From contig DBXJ01000077.1 in assembly GCA_002309475.1 (NCBI GenBank), forward strand, positions 3,471 through 63,682: a stretch of DNA of 60,212 nt, written 5' to 3'. Within the stretch, counting starts at the first letter, position 1; every line of letters begins with the position of its first letter. This DNA is from Bacteroidales bacterium UBA1215. GTDB lineage: Bacteria; Bacteroidota; Bacteroidia; Bacteroidales; WCHB1-69. The translations under genes were made by a program, and so were the position numbers. The notes under the pieces are model-generated. The model did no database searches. It saw nothing but the letters and a program-made list of their open reading frames with translations, and was not told where the DNA came from. Below are positions 1 to 8,091 of the stretch, in pieces.

Positions 1-218
1 AAATCATTATAAAAAAAAGCCGATTCTTCTTTGTCTGCCAAGATACACAATTGAACATTCTGCTGCTGCTCCTCCAACAATGACAAATAAATAGCTATAG
101 CACTGCCGTTTAAACCTTTCAAATGCAATCTTGACGGATGAGGACTGTTTAGAGCCTCCGATAAGGTTTGAAAAGATGCCAAATGCCGATATGCTTCTAC
201 TAATTGTTTAATCTCCAT
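1..218 (-). CDS. mfd: Transcription-repair coupling factor Mfd, N-terminal fragment (cut by window edge)
   Basis: Only about the first 72 residues are present; the rest lies outside the left edge. Reading starts at the ATG whose first base is 218 and begins MEIKQLVEAYRHL. The stretch LHLKGLNGSAIAIYLSLLEE followed by LADKEESAFFYNDL matches the start of Bacteroidetes Mfd (UvrB-homology domain 1: 'l.GL.GS..a', 'l.DkeeAayflnDL'). Mfd is a large SF2 helicase that removes stalled RNA polymerase and recruits UvrA. The start overlaps the end of the upstream YiiX-like gene by 11 bases, so the two are probably co-transcribed and translationally coupled. Identification rests on memory of the family over a short fragment. 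Confidence 0.75.
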   Translation of the reverse strand, partial: MEIKQLVEAYRHLASFQTLSEALNSPHPSRLHLKGLNGSAIAIYLSLLEEQQQNVQLCILADKEESAFFYND

Positions 219-873
219 TTTCTATAATTGTGGAATCATTATAATTAATGATATATTTGAAATTGTTTTCATTGAAAAATGCATCAAATGTCAAACAATT
301 GTATTTCTGACCATCCTCCATCTCTAATATATCCTTTTGCAGCGTGTCATTAAACACATGCCAAAGCATTTCCGTGCAGAAAAATTTGCTGTCATCATCG
401 AAATCAAACGAATTGTCAAAAGGAATTTTTTGCTGCAAAAACCGATTGGCTTTGGCAACTATTTTCCCACCTGCCAAAGTATCTTCACTTATATATCGCA
501 AAACAATAATTGAACCGACATGCCCTTCTCTGACAAATTTTTCCAAAGCATCTTTTTGCATGCCATCCACTTCCACCAAAGAATTGGAAACAGTATGTAT
601 CACCGTCCAAGTTGTATCAGATTCCTGCTGCAAAATTCCGCAATGTGAAACAGGAAATTTCCCTTTGGTATGTTTGGCAATAGCCTCACTGATCATTCCA
701 TAGCCATAGCGAAGAATTACATCTCCATTTTGTAATTGAGCATAGTCTGCGTCTGACAATTGAAAAGTAGCCGGCTTCTCCGTCACGATTTCTTGCTGTT
801 GTCTATTGTGCAAAAAGAACATGACAGAAAACAATATACCTATTATTAATATAAAAGCGACTTTTCGTATCAT
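208..873 (-). CDS. YiiX/YebB-type permuted papain-like hydrolase, membrane-anchored
   Basis: 221 residues. An N-terminal hydrophobic segment (about residues 4-22) suggests export with a membrane anchor. The body matches the permuted papain-like (YiiX/YebB, NlpC/P60 superfamily) fold: NGDVILRYG near residue 49, then the catalytic His in SHCGIL, and the catalytic Cys late in the chain in FFCTEMLW. His before Cys is the permuted order. The family is predicted to cleave amide or thioester bonds in cell-envelope material; the substrate is unknown. The stop overlaps the mfd start by 11 bases. A terminator-like hairpin ends only a few bases upstream of the start codon and no TAnnTTTG box lies between it and the gene, so expression may depend on read-through from the upstream lipoprotein gene. 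A second protein of the same family is encoded near 7.2-7.9 kb. Confidence 0.75.
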   Translation of the reverse strand: MIRKVAFILIIGILFSVMFFLHNRQQQEIVTEKPATFQLSDADYAQLQNGDVILRYGYGMISEAIAKHTKGKFPVSHCGILQQESDTTWTVIHTVSNSLVEVDGMQKDALEKFVREGHVGSIIVLRYISEDTLAGGKIVAKANRFLQQKIPFDNSFDFDDDSKFFCTEMLWHVFNDTLQKDILEMEDGQKYNCLTFDAFFNENNFKYIINYNDSTIIENGD

Positions 874-876
874 TTG

Positions 877-908
877 AAAAAAAAACTGCTTGAATACAAG
901 CAGTTTTT
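877..908 (-). terminator. Rho-independent terminator of the DUF4878-like lipoprotein gene
   Basis: Perfect 12-bp stem AAAAACTGCTTG / CAAGCAGTTTTT with a 4-base loop. On the minus strand it is followed by a run of nine T, so it is oriented to end transcription of the PpiD/lipoprotein operon. It sits just upstream of the start codon of the next minus-strand gene. Confidence 0.8.
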
Positions 909-929
909 AAATTTTACGGATGTTAAATT

Positions 930-1454
930 TTAGTTTTCTGCCGGTTCATCATCAGAAAAGATACCGTCAATAATATCGTCTGCAAACTCTTTCACAGTTT
1001 CTCCGGCATCTGACTTAGAAGCTTTGCTGCTTGTATTTGCATCTTTATCTTCCGGCATCAACATATCTTCTTTACCAAGGTCAACCAACCATGTTTTATT
1101 TTCCATTTTCAAAGGGATAACTTTTTTAATTTCCTCTTGTTCTGATGTTTCAGGATCGGTTATTTGTATCAAGCAAGAACAAGTTGCATTAGTATCACTT
1201 TCTACTTCACACTCAATATTTTTAACAGCAACGTTAGGAACTACTTCTTGTTGGCTATTTTCCAATGCTTGAGCCATTTTGCGGTAGAAGTCCTTGTTGG
1301 ATTCTGTTACATAGTTCTGTATGTCTGTAAAATTATTTTGATAATAACAAGTGCAATATTTTTCTACTACTGCCTCCGGAGTGTTTTTGTTGCATGAAAC
1401 CAATATCAACGATATGGTTGCTGCTAATACTGATACATATAAGAAATTTTTCAT
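930..1454 (-). CDS. Small lipoprotein, DUF4878-like
   Basis: 174 residues. A lipoprotein signal (MKNFLYVSVLAATISLILVSC) has its lipobox Cys at residue 21, so the mature protein should be lipid-anchored in the envelope. The mature part starts TPEAVVEKYCTCYYQNNF and continues with a cystatin/NTF2-like pattern of helix then strands (VKNIECEVESDTNATCSCLI), which resembles the DUF4878 lipoproteins common in Bacteroidetes. The C-terminal third is acidic and probably disordered. It lies 17 bases downstream of the PpiD-like gene on the same strand and is followed by a clear terminator, so the two form an operon. The role is unknown; the family assignment is tentative. Confidence 0.7.
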   Translation of the reverse strand: MKNFLYVSVLAATISLILVSCNKNTPEAVVEKYCTCYYQNNFTDIQNYVTESNKDFYRKMAQALENSQQEVVPNVAVKNIECEVESDTNATCSCLIQITDPETSEQEEIKKVIPLKMENKTWLVDLGKEDMLMPEDKDANTSSKASKSDAGETVKEFADDIIDGIFSDDEPAEN

Positions 1455-1471
1455 AGCTACTATTTTTTTTA

Positions 1472-3607
1472 TTACATAACAATTGGTCTATTATCAACTA
1501 CTTTCACCATTTTTCTCAAAGAAGGTGTCAAAGTTTGTTGTACTCTGTTTTGGAACATCATGGATTGTTGTTGACTCATCATGTTGATGGTTTCTGTATC
1601 TGTTTTCACATCTACAGTAGGCACATCCACCTTGTTTACTTTTACAACATAAACTCCCATCTCTCCGCCATAAACTTGGGTAGTTCCTTGTTTTTGACCC
1701 AGCATGCTGCCTATTATTTTGGCTTCCGGACCAAAATGAGATAGATTTCTATCTATGAAAGATACTGTTGTTGCTTCTTTTTCGGTATTATAACTGCTTG
1801 CAATGGCATCTAAGGATTTTCCTGCCTTTACTTGTTTATTCAAAGCTGCTTCCAAGACACTTGATTTTTTATCTCTTTTAGCCATTGTTTCACAATATTG
1901 TTTTACTTGTTCTTGGTCTAAAGGAAGATAGCCTTCCGGATAGATACCTTTTAATGCCACCACTACATAAACTTCTCCTGTTGAAAATACAGTTGACACA
2001 TCACCGAGTTTGGTTTTTTTGTCATAAATCCATTGTATGATATCACGACCGCCATTGGTAACACCCGGCAAAGTATATGTCATAGGTTCAACTCTTTCAA
2101 AACTTCTTTTATCCAAACCATTGGCTTCGGCTTTTTTGTCAAATTCTGAAATAGTTGTCAAGCCGTTCATAAATGTATTGGCACGACTTTCAATATTGTC
2201 GATAGTTTCTTGTGAGGCGGCAATTTCTTTTTTACCGATTGCCACTTGTATTTTTCTTGACGGAGCAGTCACCTCGTTAATTCTGAAAATATAGGTGCCG
2301 CCTATGTTATCATTTTTATATTTTACTATAGAACCCGGTGCCAAGTTGTACAATGTGTCAAAGAAAAATTGACCTTCGGTGCCATCTACCAACCATATTT
2401 TTGCAGAATCGGGTTGACCTTCAACCGGAATGTCTGAATAATTCACACTGGCTTCGTAGAAATTCATACCGCCTTTAACAGCATTGTAGGCCAAATCTAC
2501 GATAGAATCGGCTTCTGCTTTAGTACGGGCTGCCTGTTGTGTACCTTTATCAGCTACAAACATTAAGCTTACGTTGATGGAATCCGGACGATTTTTAGCA
2601 TCCAACAATTTTGCAAATGTCCACATGTTGCCGTCTATATACGGTGCCACCAAAGTGCCGACAGGTGCATTGAACAAAATAGTATCCAAACTCGGTGCCA
2701 ATTCACCTTGTTTGAAATAAGTGCTATCGTAACGAGAATCTATCAATCTGTTTACAAAATCTTGTGGTCTGTCTGTAGTGGAAAATTCGGTAAAAAGTTG
2801 GTTGACTTCGTTTTCTATTGTTTCCAAATCTTCCGGAGATGGTTCTATTCTAAATATTACATATTCTACATCTCTATATTCTTTATCTTGTTTGAAACGA
2901 TATTTGTTAGAATCGTACCAATTTTTGATTTCATCTTGTGTAACGGATATTTTTTCATCACTAACAGACGGATCTGAATAAGAAACTTGTACCACTTCCA
3001 CGTCTGCCTTCAGCAAACTTTCTTCTTGAGCTTTTCTCAACAATGCTTGTGGCATATAGAACGATTTGGATATCAAATTGAAATATTTGTTTACAAGTGT
3101 CTCTCTTTCAATATAGCGTTCCAATTCCATATATTGATTCCGGGCATTTGTATCGTATTGATCCATATTATCCAAGAAATTGTTAGCTAATTGCATATCA
3201 TAGGTGCCATTAGGACTGAAAAATTGTTGAGCATAGCGGTGAGGATTAGCACCTGCCACCAAATCTCTTAATTCTTCTGCTGTAACCGATATTCCCAAAG
3301 CATTAGATTCTCTTGCCAACAATAATGAATCAACCATTGTTTCAAACACTTGATTGCCGACTTCAAAATCTTCTTCAGAGGAAAGATTTCTGTCTTCTCT
3401 TATTTTTATCAAATCTCTATAAGCATTGTAATCGTGCATATATTGATTGTAAGATATTTTATCTTTTCCTACCTGGATAAATTTGTCTTGCAATTTAGCG
3501 TTTCCCTGATTTTTACCTAAATCGCCCAAAATGAAAGCCAACATAGCCACACCCACTATTACTATAAGAATGACGGAATGCTTTCTAATAGAACCAATTG
3601 CTGCCAT
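1472..3607 (-). CDS. PpiD/SurA-like peptidyl-prolyl isomerase (periplasmic foldase)
   Basis: 711 residues, the usual length of the Bacteroidetes PpiD-type protein. The N-terminus (MAAIGSIRKHSVILIVIVG) carries a single membrane anchor at about residues 12-28, followed by a SurA_N-like region (KISYNQYMHDYNAYRDL, then the VFETMVDSLLLARESNALGI helix). The central and C-terminal parts hold parvulin-like segments (for example GGMNFYEASVNYSD, then VEGQPDSAKIWLV). The protein is expected to be held in the inner membrane and to assist folding or quality control of exported proteins. It starts its own transcription unit from a -7 box 47 bases upstream and is followed by the small lipoprotein. Isomerase activity is inferred from the family. 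Confidence 0.85.
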   Translation of the reverse strand: MAAIGSIRKHSVILIVIVGVAMLAFILGDLGKNQGNAKLQDKFIQVGKDKISYNQYMHDYNAYRDLIKIREDRNLSSEEDFEVGNQVFETMVDSLLLARESNALGISVTAEELRDLVAGANPHRYAQQFFSPNGTYDMQLANNFLDNMDQYDTNARNQYMELERYIERETLVNKYFNLISKSFYMPQALLRKAQEESLLKADVEVVQVSYSDPSVSDEKISVTQDEIKNWYDSNKYRFKQDKEYRDVEYVIFRIEPSPEDLETIENEVNQLFTEFSTTDRPQDFVNRLIDSRYDSTYFKQGELAPSLDTILFNAPVGTLVAPYIDGNMWTFAKLLDAKNRPDSINVSLMFVADKGTQQAARTKAEADSIVDLAYNAVKGGMNFYEASVNYSDIPVEGQPDSAKIWLVDGTEGQFFFDTLYNLAPGSIVKYKNDNIGGTYIFRINEVTAPSRKIQVAIGKKEIAASQETIDNIESRANTFMNGLTTISEFDKKAEANGLDKRSFERVEPMTYTLPGVTNGGRDIIQWIYDKKTKLGDVSTVFSTGEVYVVVALKGIYPEGYLPLDQEQVKQYCETMAKRDKKSSVLEAALNKQVKAGKSLDAIASSYNTEKEATTVSFIDRNLSHFGPEAKIIGSMLGQKQGTTQVYGGEMGVYVVKVNKVDVPTVDVKTDTETINMMSQQQSMMFQNRVQQTLTPSLRKMVKVVDNRPIVM

Positions 3608-3653
3608 AATTTTTCTTCTCTTGTTTAATCTGATTTTACATTAAAATAATTTG

Positions 3654-3661
3654 CAAAATTA
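3654..3661 (-). promoter_or_regulatory. -7 promoter box for the PpiD-like gene
   Basis: TAATTTTG on the minus strand matches the Bacteroidetes TAnnTTTG consensus. A TTG about 22 bases further upstream could serve as the -33 element. The 302-base divergent gap it sits in holds nothing else recognisable apart from the facing promoter. Confidence 0.5.
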
Positions 3662-3871
3662 CCAAAAAAATCAATATGCTTTTCAATTTATACCTATTTT
3701 TTTTCATTTTACTCATAACAGAGAGATTTCTTTTGGCAAATTTTGAGTGATTTTCCTTTTAAAAATATTTTTAGCCGGCTATTTTTTTGTTTTTAAAATA
3801 TTGATTGTTAAATGATAGAAAAAATTTGAGAAAAAAGTTGATTTTTTTTTTATTTGAACGTTTATTTTTTT

Positions 3872-3879
3872 TACATTTG
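3872..3879 (+). promoter_or_regulatory. -7 promoter box for L-threonine dehydrogenase gene
   Basis: TACATTTG fits TAnnTTTG and lies 30 bases before the start codon. No well-spaced -33 TTTG is seen; the nearest TTTG is only 15 bases upstream. Confidence 0.5.
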
Positions 3880-3909
3880 CAAAAAATTTTTTCTAAAGCA
3901 AAATAAGAC

Positions 3910-4869
3910 ATGAATAAAATATTAATTGTAGGATCCGGTGGACAAATCGGAACAGAATTGGTAAAAAAATTGCGTGCTACATACGGAAATTCCAACGTAG
4001 TTGCCAGCGACCTTCGTCAATTGAGCGGTGAAATAGTAGAACAAGGTCCCTTTGAAAGAATTGACTCCACTCAAATCACCCAAATTATCGAAGTAGTAAA
4101 AAAATACGAAATTGACACCATTTACAATTTAGCCGCCATACTTTCTGCCACGGCAGAAAAGAATCCCATGTTGGGATGGAATGTCGGCATCGGCAGTTTG
4201 GTTAATTGTTTGGAGGTGGCTCGCATTTACAATTGTGCCGTATTTACGCCATCATCTATCGGAGCATTCGGTCCCAGCACACCACACAATCTCACCCCGC
4301 AAGACACCATACAACGTCCTAACACCATTTACGGCGTTACCAAAGTAACGGGAGAATTGTTAAGCGACTATTATTTTACCCGCTTTGGCGTGGACACCCG
4401 TTCAGTGCGTTTTCCGGGTTTAATTTCCAATCTTACCTTGCCCGGCGGTGGCACTACCGACTATGCAGTAGAAATATATTATGCTGCCGTAAAAGGTGAA
4501 ACATTTGTTTGCCCCTTGGAAAAAGGCACCTATATGGACATGATGTATATGCCCGATGCTTTGGATGCAATGGTGGATATTATGGAAGCCGATCCTTCCA
4601 AACTGATACACCGTAATTCCTTCAATGTTACGGCTATGAGTTTCGATCCTGAAATTATTTATCAAGCCATCAGGAAATACATACCCGATTTTAAAATGGT
4701 TTACCAACCCGAACCTATCAAGCAAGCTATTGCCAACAGTTGGCCGGACAAAATGGACGACTCTTGTGCCCGCAACGAATGGGGATGGAACCCTAAATAC
4801 GACTTGGACAAAATGACAATCGATATGCTTGAAACCCTTAAAGCAAAACACGCTAAAGGACTTATATAA
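3910..4869 (+). CDS. tdh: L-threonine 3-dehydrogenase, SDR (epimerase-like) type
   Basis: 319 residues, typical of the short-chain-dehydrogenase type of threonine dehydrogenase, which is related to UDP-galactose 4-epimerase rather than to the zinc enzyme. The NAD-binding glycine motif G8-x-x-G11-x-x-G14 (VGSGGQIG) and the catalytic Tyr141/Lys145 pair (YGVTK) are intact. RFPGLIS and PGGGTTDYAVEIYYAA downstream are characteristic of this subfamily. It oxidises L-threonine to 2-amino-3-ketobutyrate, which is normally cleaved to glycine and acetyl-CoA by Kbl; no kbl gene is in the window. The gene is monocistronic, with its own promoter and a strong terminator. Confidence 0.9.
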   Translation: MNKILIVGSGGQIGTELVKKLRATYGNSNVVASDLRQLSGEIVEQGPFERIDSTQITQIIEVVKKYEIDTIYNLAAILSATAEKNPMLGWNVGIGSLVNCLEVARIYNCAVFTPSSIGAFGPSTPHNLTPQDTIQRPNTIYGVTKVTGELLSDYYFTRFGVDTRSVRFPGLISNLTLPGGGTTDYAVEIYYAAVKGETFVCPLEKGTYMDMMYMPDALDAMVDIMEADPSKLIHRNSFNVTAMSFDPEIIYQAIRKYIPDFKMVYQPEPIKQAIANSWPDKMDDSCARNEWGWNPKYDLDKMTIDMLETLKAKHAKGLI

Positions 4870-4889
4870 AAACATATTATATTGACCAT

Positions 4890-4922
4890 AAAAAAATGTC
4901 GCTGTATAGCGACATTTTTTTT
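4890..4922 (+). terminator. Rho-independent terminator after tdh
   Basis: Stem AATGTCGCT / AGCGACATT (9 bp) with loop GTAT, flanked by an A-run and a T-run of eight. It can work in both directions but only tdh points at it. Confidence 0.85.
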
Positions 4923-4924
4923 AT

Positions 4925-5038
4925 TTTTTTCCTAATGCGGTTGGATGGGTGATATAATTTCGTGTTTTGTATAAAAAAAATACATCTCTACTATCTATAT
5001 TAAATGTCAATACAATGGATAAAACGACATTCCTTTTT
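4925..5038 (+). repeat. Direct repeat copy A (~114 bp)
   Basis: Begins TTTTTTCCTAATGCGGTTGG and ends near CGACATTCCTTTTTC. It matches copy B almost base for base. The visible differences are two extra A in the poly-A stretch, an A/T change before CGACATTC, and the last few bases. Confidence 0.85.
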
Positions 5039-5090
5039 CGGCATTCAATGAAAAAACGTGAAGAAAAATGACGGAATAAAGCGTTAAAAA

Positions 5091-5132
5091 GTCTGTGCTG
5101 TTTGAGCATGCCACTCAACAGACGTTTTTTTT
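5091..5132 (+). terminator. Terminator-like hairpin inside the repeat region
   Basis: GTCTGT pairs with ACAGAC around an inner TTGAG/CTCAA pairing, followed by eight T. The shape fits a plus-strand terminator, but no gene ends here, so it may end an unrecognised small transcript or be a chance palindrome. Confidence 0.4.
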
Positions 5133-5262
5133 AAGTAAAAATTCTATTTACAATTCAATACGATATAAATTGTTTACCCTGCGAGTTTACAGACTTTAGC
5201 GGTATGCAGTTATTTTTTAGTTTTTTCATTGCTGCCTTGTACTTTTCTTTTGCTTCTTTTCT

Positions 5263-5312
5263 TTTGTTACAAGACAAAAGGAAAAGAAGATAACACACTA
5301 TCAAGTAGTGCA
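5263..5312 (+). repeat. Second repeat family, copy 1
   Basis: Contains CAAGACAAAAGGAAAAGAAG then ATAACACACTATCAAGTAGTG. It recurs with a few substitutions at about 5628-5678. Confidence 0.7.
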
Positions 5313-5436
5313 TGAAGAGATTGATTTTTTTCAACTTTCTTTTCCTCCCATGAAAAGAAAGTAGCAAAGAAAAATCACCGCCAAAGTAAAAAATCGGAAA
5401 ATGAACTGATTTCACTAAAACACAAAACTCCTCCTT

Positions 5437-5455
5437 TTACAGCCACTGGCTGTAA
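5437..5455. repeat. Perfect 8-bp inverted repeat
   Basis: TTACAGCC / GGCTGTAA around a 3-base loop. It is a stable small hairpin in the repeat patch with no T-run after it. Confidence 0.6.
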
Positions 5456-5512
5456 CGTTCGTCAAACAACTTGTGTTTCTTAACGCTACAATCACTCCAT
5501 TTTCTTTTTCGA

Positions 5513-5626
5513 TTTTTTCCTAATGCGGTTGGATGGGTGATATAATTTCGTGTTTTGTATAAAAAATACATCTCTACTATCTATATTAAATGTCAATACA
5601 ATGGATTAAACGACATTCTATTTTTC
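5513..5626 (+). repeat. Direct repeat copy B (~114 bp)
   Basis: Second copy of the element at 4925. The 588-base offset between copies does not hold for the second repeat family (offset about 365), so the spacer of one module has lost or gained about 220 bases since duplication. Confidence 0.85.
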
Positions 5627-5627
5627 T

Positions 5628-5678
5628 TTTGTTTCAAGACAAAAGCAAAAGAAGATAACGCACTATCAAGTAGCGTAC
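5628..5678 (+). repeat. Second repeat family, copy 2
   Basis: CAAGACAAAAGCAAAAGAAG then ATAACGCACTATCAAGTAGCG, directly after direct repeat copy B. Confidence 0.7.
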
Positions 5679-6062
5679 CTTCGGCACGCAAGACGTATGG
5701 ATTGATTCTTTTTTACTCCACACTGCGACCTTCGGTCTTGTATGTAGCTAATAAAATAACATGCCTTCAGCATGTAAGATGTAAGGATTTATTCTTTTTA
5801 CATCACCAACATCAAACGTGCAGTATGCACGTTATATTAATAACTCCATATAAGCGTCAGCGTAAGATGGAGTGAATACATCATCCTATTCACATAGCGT
5901 GTCGAAGACACGCCACATTCATTATTGAAAATTAGTGTTCGTATATGGTCAAATAGTAGTATACCTCCGGCACGCGAAACGGAAGGATTGATTCTTTTTA
6001 CTCCACACTGCGACCCTTGGTCTTGTATGGAGTTTATAAAATAGCCTGCCTTTGGCAAAATT

Positions 6063-7211
6063 TTAATTATATTTACTTTTTTTGCTGCCGCTATAAATAT
6101 CAAACAAATAGAAACAGCATTCCAATTCTGCATTGTAAACAACAAATTTTTGTGAGGCATGCAGACCGAATTGTTTCATGGCTTGTTTGTTGGGAGTGAT
6201 GATGCCCGCCTTGCAACCGGTATAATGTTTCTTTAAGGTATCACCGATAGATTGATAAAAAGAATTGATTTCTTCTATTTTCAATCGCTCCCCGTAAGGA
6301 GGATTGCTGATAACAAAGGCAGGAGTTTGTTCCGGACGAGTGTCTTCAAAGGCTTCCAATGACAAAACAATAATGTCATCCAAGCGAAGCTGCTCTACAT
6401 TTTCCCGACACGATTTTACATACCTGCCATTTATGTCGCTGCCATAGATTTTATAATTCCATTCTTCATGCATGGCATCGTCCAATTGGTTGCGGACTTG
6501 CTGCCAAAGTGCTTCATCAAAATTTTTCCATGTCATAAAGCCATAGCCTTCCGTGCGATAATATCCTGACGGCATATTCAGTGCCTTCATGGCAGCTTCT
6601 ATCAAAATAGTTCCCGAGCCACACATAAAATCCACCAGATTGCAGTCGCACTGCCAACCGCTCAATGCTATCAATCCTGCCGCCAACACTTCGTTTAATG
6701 CCGCATTGTGGCGAGTGGTTTTATAGCCGCGACGATGCAACGAGATGCCTGAAGTATCCAAAGAAACGGTGGCTTTGTTTCTATAAATATGCACATCTAT
6801 TGTTACATCCGGATTGTCTTTGTCAACATCGGGACGGCAATTGTAAAGATAGCGAAAACGATCACAAATGGCATCTTTTGTCAACAAACTGGTGTATTGT
6901 GAATTGCTAAAAATGGACTCGCGAATAACTGAATGAACACAAAAAGAACCCTCTTTGTCTAAATAATCCTCAAAATGTATGTCAAACACACTCCGATAGA
7001 ATTGTTCATTGGTGGCGAATTCAAATTCTGCAAGAGGCATCACTATTCTTAGGATTGTTCTGCAATAATAGTTGGCTTTGTAGAGCAATTCCATATCTCC
7101 GCTAAAGCTGACGGAACGCTTGATAACTTGTATATCATTCCCTCCTATTTGTGCCAACTCCGCGGCTGTTGCCTGCTCCAATCCGGCAAATGTTTTGGCA
7201 ATAAACTTCAT
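6063..7211 (-). CDS. THUMP-domain class I RNA methyltransferase (RlmL N-terminal / YpsC type)
   Basis: 382 residues. The N-terminus (MKFIAKTFAGLEQATAAEL) and following strands fit the ferredoxin-like plus THUMP RNA-binding module. The C-terminal Rossmann domain carries the SAM motif VDFMCGSGTILIEAA and the N6/N2-methyltransferase catalytic motif NPPYGERL. The family adds m2G to 23S rRNA (RlmL/K) or to tRNA; here the length corresponds to the stand-alone RlmL-like half without an RlmK partner. The 3' end of the gene adjoins the repeat patch, and its last codons run directly into it. It is 37 bases downstream of the YiiX-type lipoprotein gene and probably shares its promoter. Exact target nucleotide not determinable from sequence alone. 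Confidence 0.85.
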   Translation of the reverse strand: MKFIAKTFAGLEQATAAELAQIGGNDIQVIKRSVSFSGDMELLYKANYYCRTILRIVMPLAEFEFATNEQFYRSVFDIHFEDYLDKEGSFCVHSVIRESIFSNSQYTSLLTKDAICDRFRYLYNCRPDVDKDNPDVTIDVHIYRNKATVSLDTSGISLHRRGYKTTRHNAALNEVLAAGLIALSGWQCDCNLVDFMCGSGTILIEAAMKALNMPSGYYRTEGYGFMTWKNFDEALWQQVRNQLDDAMHEEWNYKIYGSDINGRYVKSCRENVEQLRLDDIIVLSLEAFEDTRPEQTPAFVISNPPYGERLKIEEINSFYQSIGDTLKKHYTGCKAGIITPNKQAMKQFGLHASQKFVVYNAELECCFYLFDIYSGSKKSKYN

Positions 7212-7248
7212 ATTGCTTTATTTTGATTGTAATATTAAAACATTTTTT

Positions 7249-7926
7249 CTATTTTTTCTCCACCGGCAACACACATACCTTTTCCAATTTCGGAGATGCC
7301 GACATATCTTGCGGGTTGGTACCGTTCAGACCTTGCGGCACCGGCATTCCCAAAATTGCGAACAACTGTTCCCAATAAACCGGCATATTGCCGTCTGCAT
7401 CTTTAAAATTCATAGGATGGGAGGCAAATATCGGGCAGCCATGCATATCCAAATAACTTTTCTGCACCAATTCGGAACAATAAAGGGAATCGTTGTCTGG
7501 CAAAAAAGCATAGTCATAGGATTTACCGACAAAACTTTTCGCCTTTTCCACGGCTGCCTGAGCCTGTTGCGAAGTGATATTTTTCACTCTCCTGACATCC
7601 AACAAAGGCAGGGAACCGTCTTTGAGGGTAAAATCTGCCAAAAATGTATCCAAAGGATGTCTGTCCACGCCATGCTTAACAGTGGCGTCTATCACCCATG
7701 TTTGCCCGTCTTCCACTTCCAAAATTGCCACGTGAATATAGTTGATTTGATTGCTGTCGCCTGTGGCTGACACAATGGCATTATCCATTGACGAAGCTTC
7801 CAAACTATAATCTACCGGAATGCCTACAAACAGCAAATCTCCGCTTTGTACGCGTGGCTGACCGCAACCTGCCAACAAGATTAAAACGGCTAAAACTAAA
7901 AATTTCACTATTTTTGGGATATTCAT
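7249..7926 (-). CDS. YiiX-type permuted papain-like lipoprotein
   Basis: 225 residues with a lipoprotein signal (VKFLVLAVLILLAGC, Cys at residue 21). The permuted NlpC/P60-like (YiiX/YebB) signature is present: SGDLLFVG, catalytic His in NYIHVAIL, and catalytic Cys in LYCSELVQKSYLD after a KSYDYAFLPDN stretch. It is expected to sit in the envelope and act on an amide-containing substrate, perhaps peptidoglycan or a lipid; the substrate is unknown. A -7 box TACCTTTG lies about 20 bases upstream. It is the second family member in the first 8 kb of the window, but the two proteins share only the motifs and are not recent duplicates. Confidence 0.8.
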   Translation of the reverse strand: MNIPKIVKFLVLAVLILLAGCGQPRVQSGDLLFVGIPVDYSLEASSMDNAIVSATGDSNQINYIHVAILEVEDGQTWVIDATVKHGVDRHPLDTFLADFTLKDGSLPLLDVRRVKNITSQQAQAAVEKAKSFVGKSYDYAFLPDNDSLYCSELVQKSYLDMHGCPIFASHPMNFKDADGNMPVYWEQLFAILGMPVPQGLNGTNPQDMSASPKLEKVCVLPVEKK

Positions 7927-7946
7927 TTTATCGAATTTTTGAAATG

Positions 7947-7954
7947 CAAAGGTA
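7947..7954 (-). promoter_or_regulatory. -7 promoter box for the YiiX-type lipoprotein gene
   Basis: TACCTTTG on the minus strand, about 20 bases before the ATG. It agrees with TAnnTTTG. Confidence 0.5.
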
Positions 7955-7957
7955 ACA

Positions 7958-8074
7958 TATTTTTTGTTATTGGTTATATAGCTTCAATAAGCAATTTATT
8001 AAGAATTTTTTCTTGTTGAAAAAAAATTTCCATTGTAAATCTGTTTTATATAAATTTTTTTTGTATATTTGCCG
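7958..8074 (+). promoter_or_regulatory. Duplicated promoter region, copy 1
   Basis: Upstream region of the 162-residue lipoprotein gene. It ends in a -7 box TATATTTG (8064-8071), preceded by ATAAATCTG-like sequence with TCTG about 20 bases upstream as a candidate -33 element. Roughly 115 bases align with the region upstream of the 87-residue lipoprotein gene near 27.7 kb. Shared blocks include TTATATAG, AAGCAATTT and AAATCTGTTTTATATAA followed by a T-run and GTATATTTGC. Two unrelated small lipoprotein genes therefore carry the same promoter. Confidence 0.7.
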
Positions 8075-8091
8075 ATTGAAAAATATGGTTA

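Larger units (their letters stand above)
4923..6062. repeat. Gene-free region of degenerate direct repeats and short stem-loops
   Basis: About 1.1 kb with no convincing gene. It contains a near-perfect direct repeat of about 114 bases, a second repeat pair built around CAAGACAAAAG..AAAAGAAGATAAC, and a 3' part (from about 5670) made of small hairpins. Examples are GACCTTCGGTC, GCATGCCTTCAGCATG-like, ACGTGCAGTATGCACGT and GCGTGTCGAAGACACGC. Several hairpins are followed by a shared tail, RGGATTGATTCTTTTTAC. The block at about 5715-5755 (ACTCCACACTGCGACC..) recurs near 6000-6043. Reading frames here follow the repeats and resemble no family, so I list no CDS. It looks like decayed, amplified intergenic repeats rather than an insertion sequence: no transposase and no clean terminal inverted repeats are seen. 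Confidence 0.75.

Noticed and set aside
4921..5118. Small minus-strand frame ending ..RNYITHPTALGKK
   Set aside because: It lies in direct repeat copy A and copy B gives the same peptide; a repeated non-coding element explains it better than a gene.
5155..5415. Minus-strand frame with a lipobox-like LLFLLSC segment
   Set aside because: It reads through the repeated CAAGACAAAAG/AAAAGAAG block, has no promoter, and the sequence after the Cys is low-complexity Lys-rich, so it is a by-product of the repeat.
5555..6199. Several short frames on both strands
   Set aside because: They follow hairpin repeats, show no recognisable domain and overlap each other.
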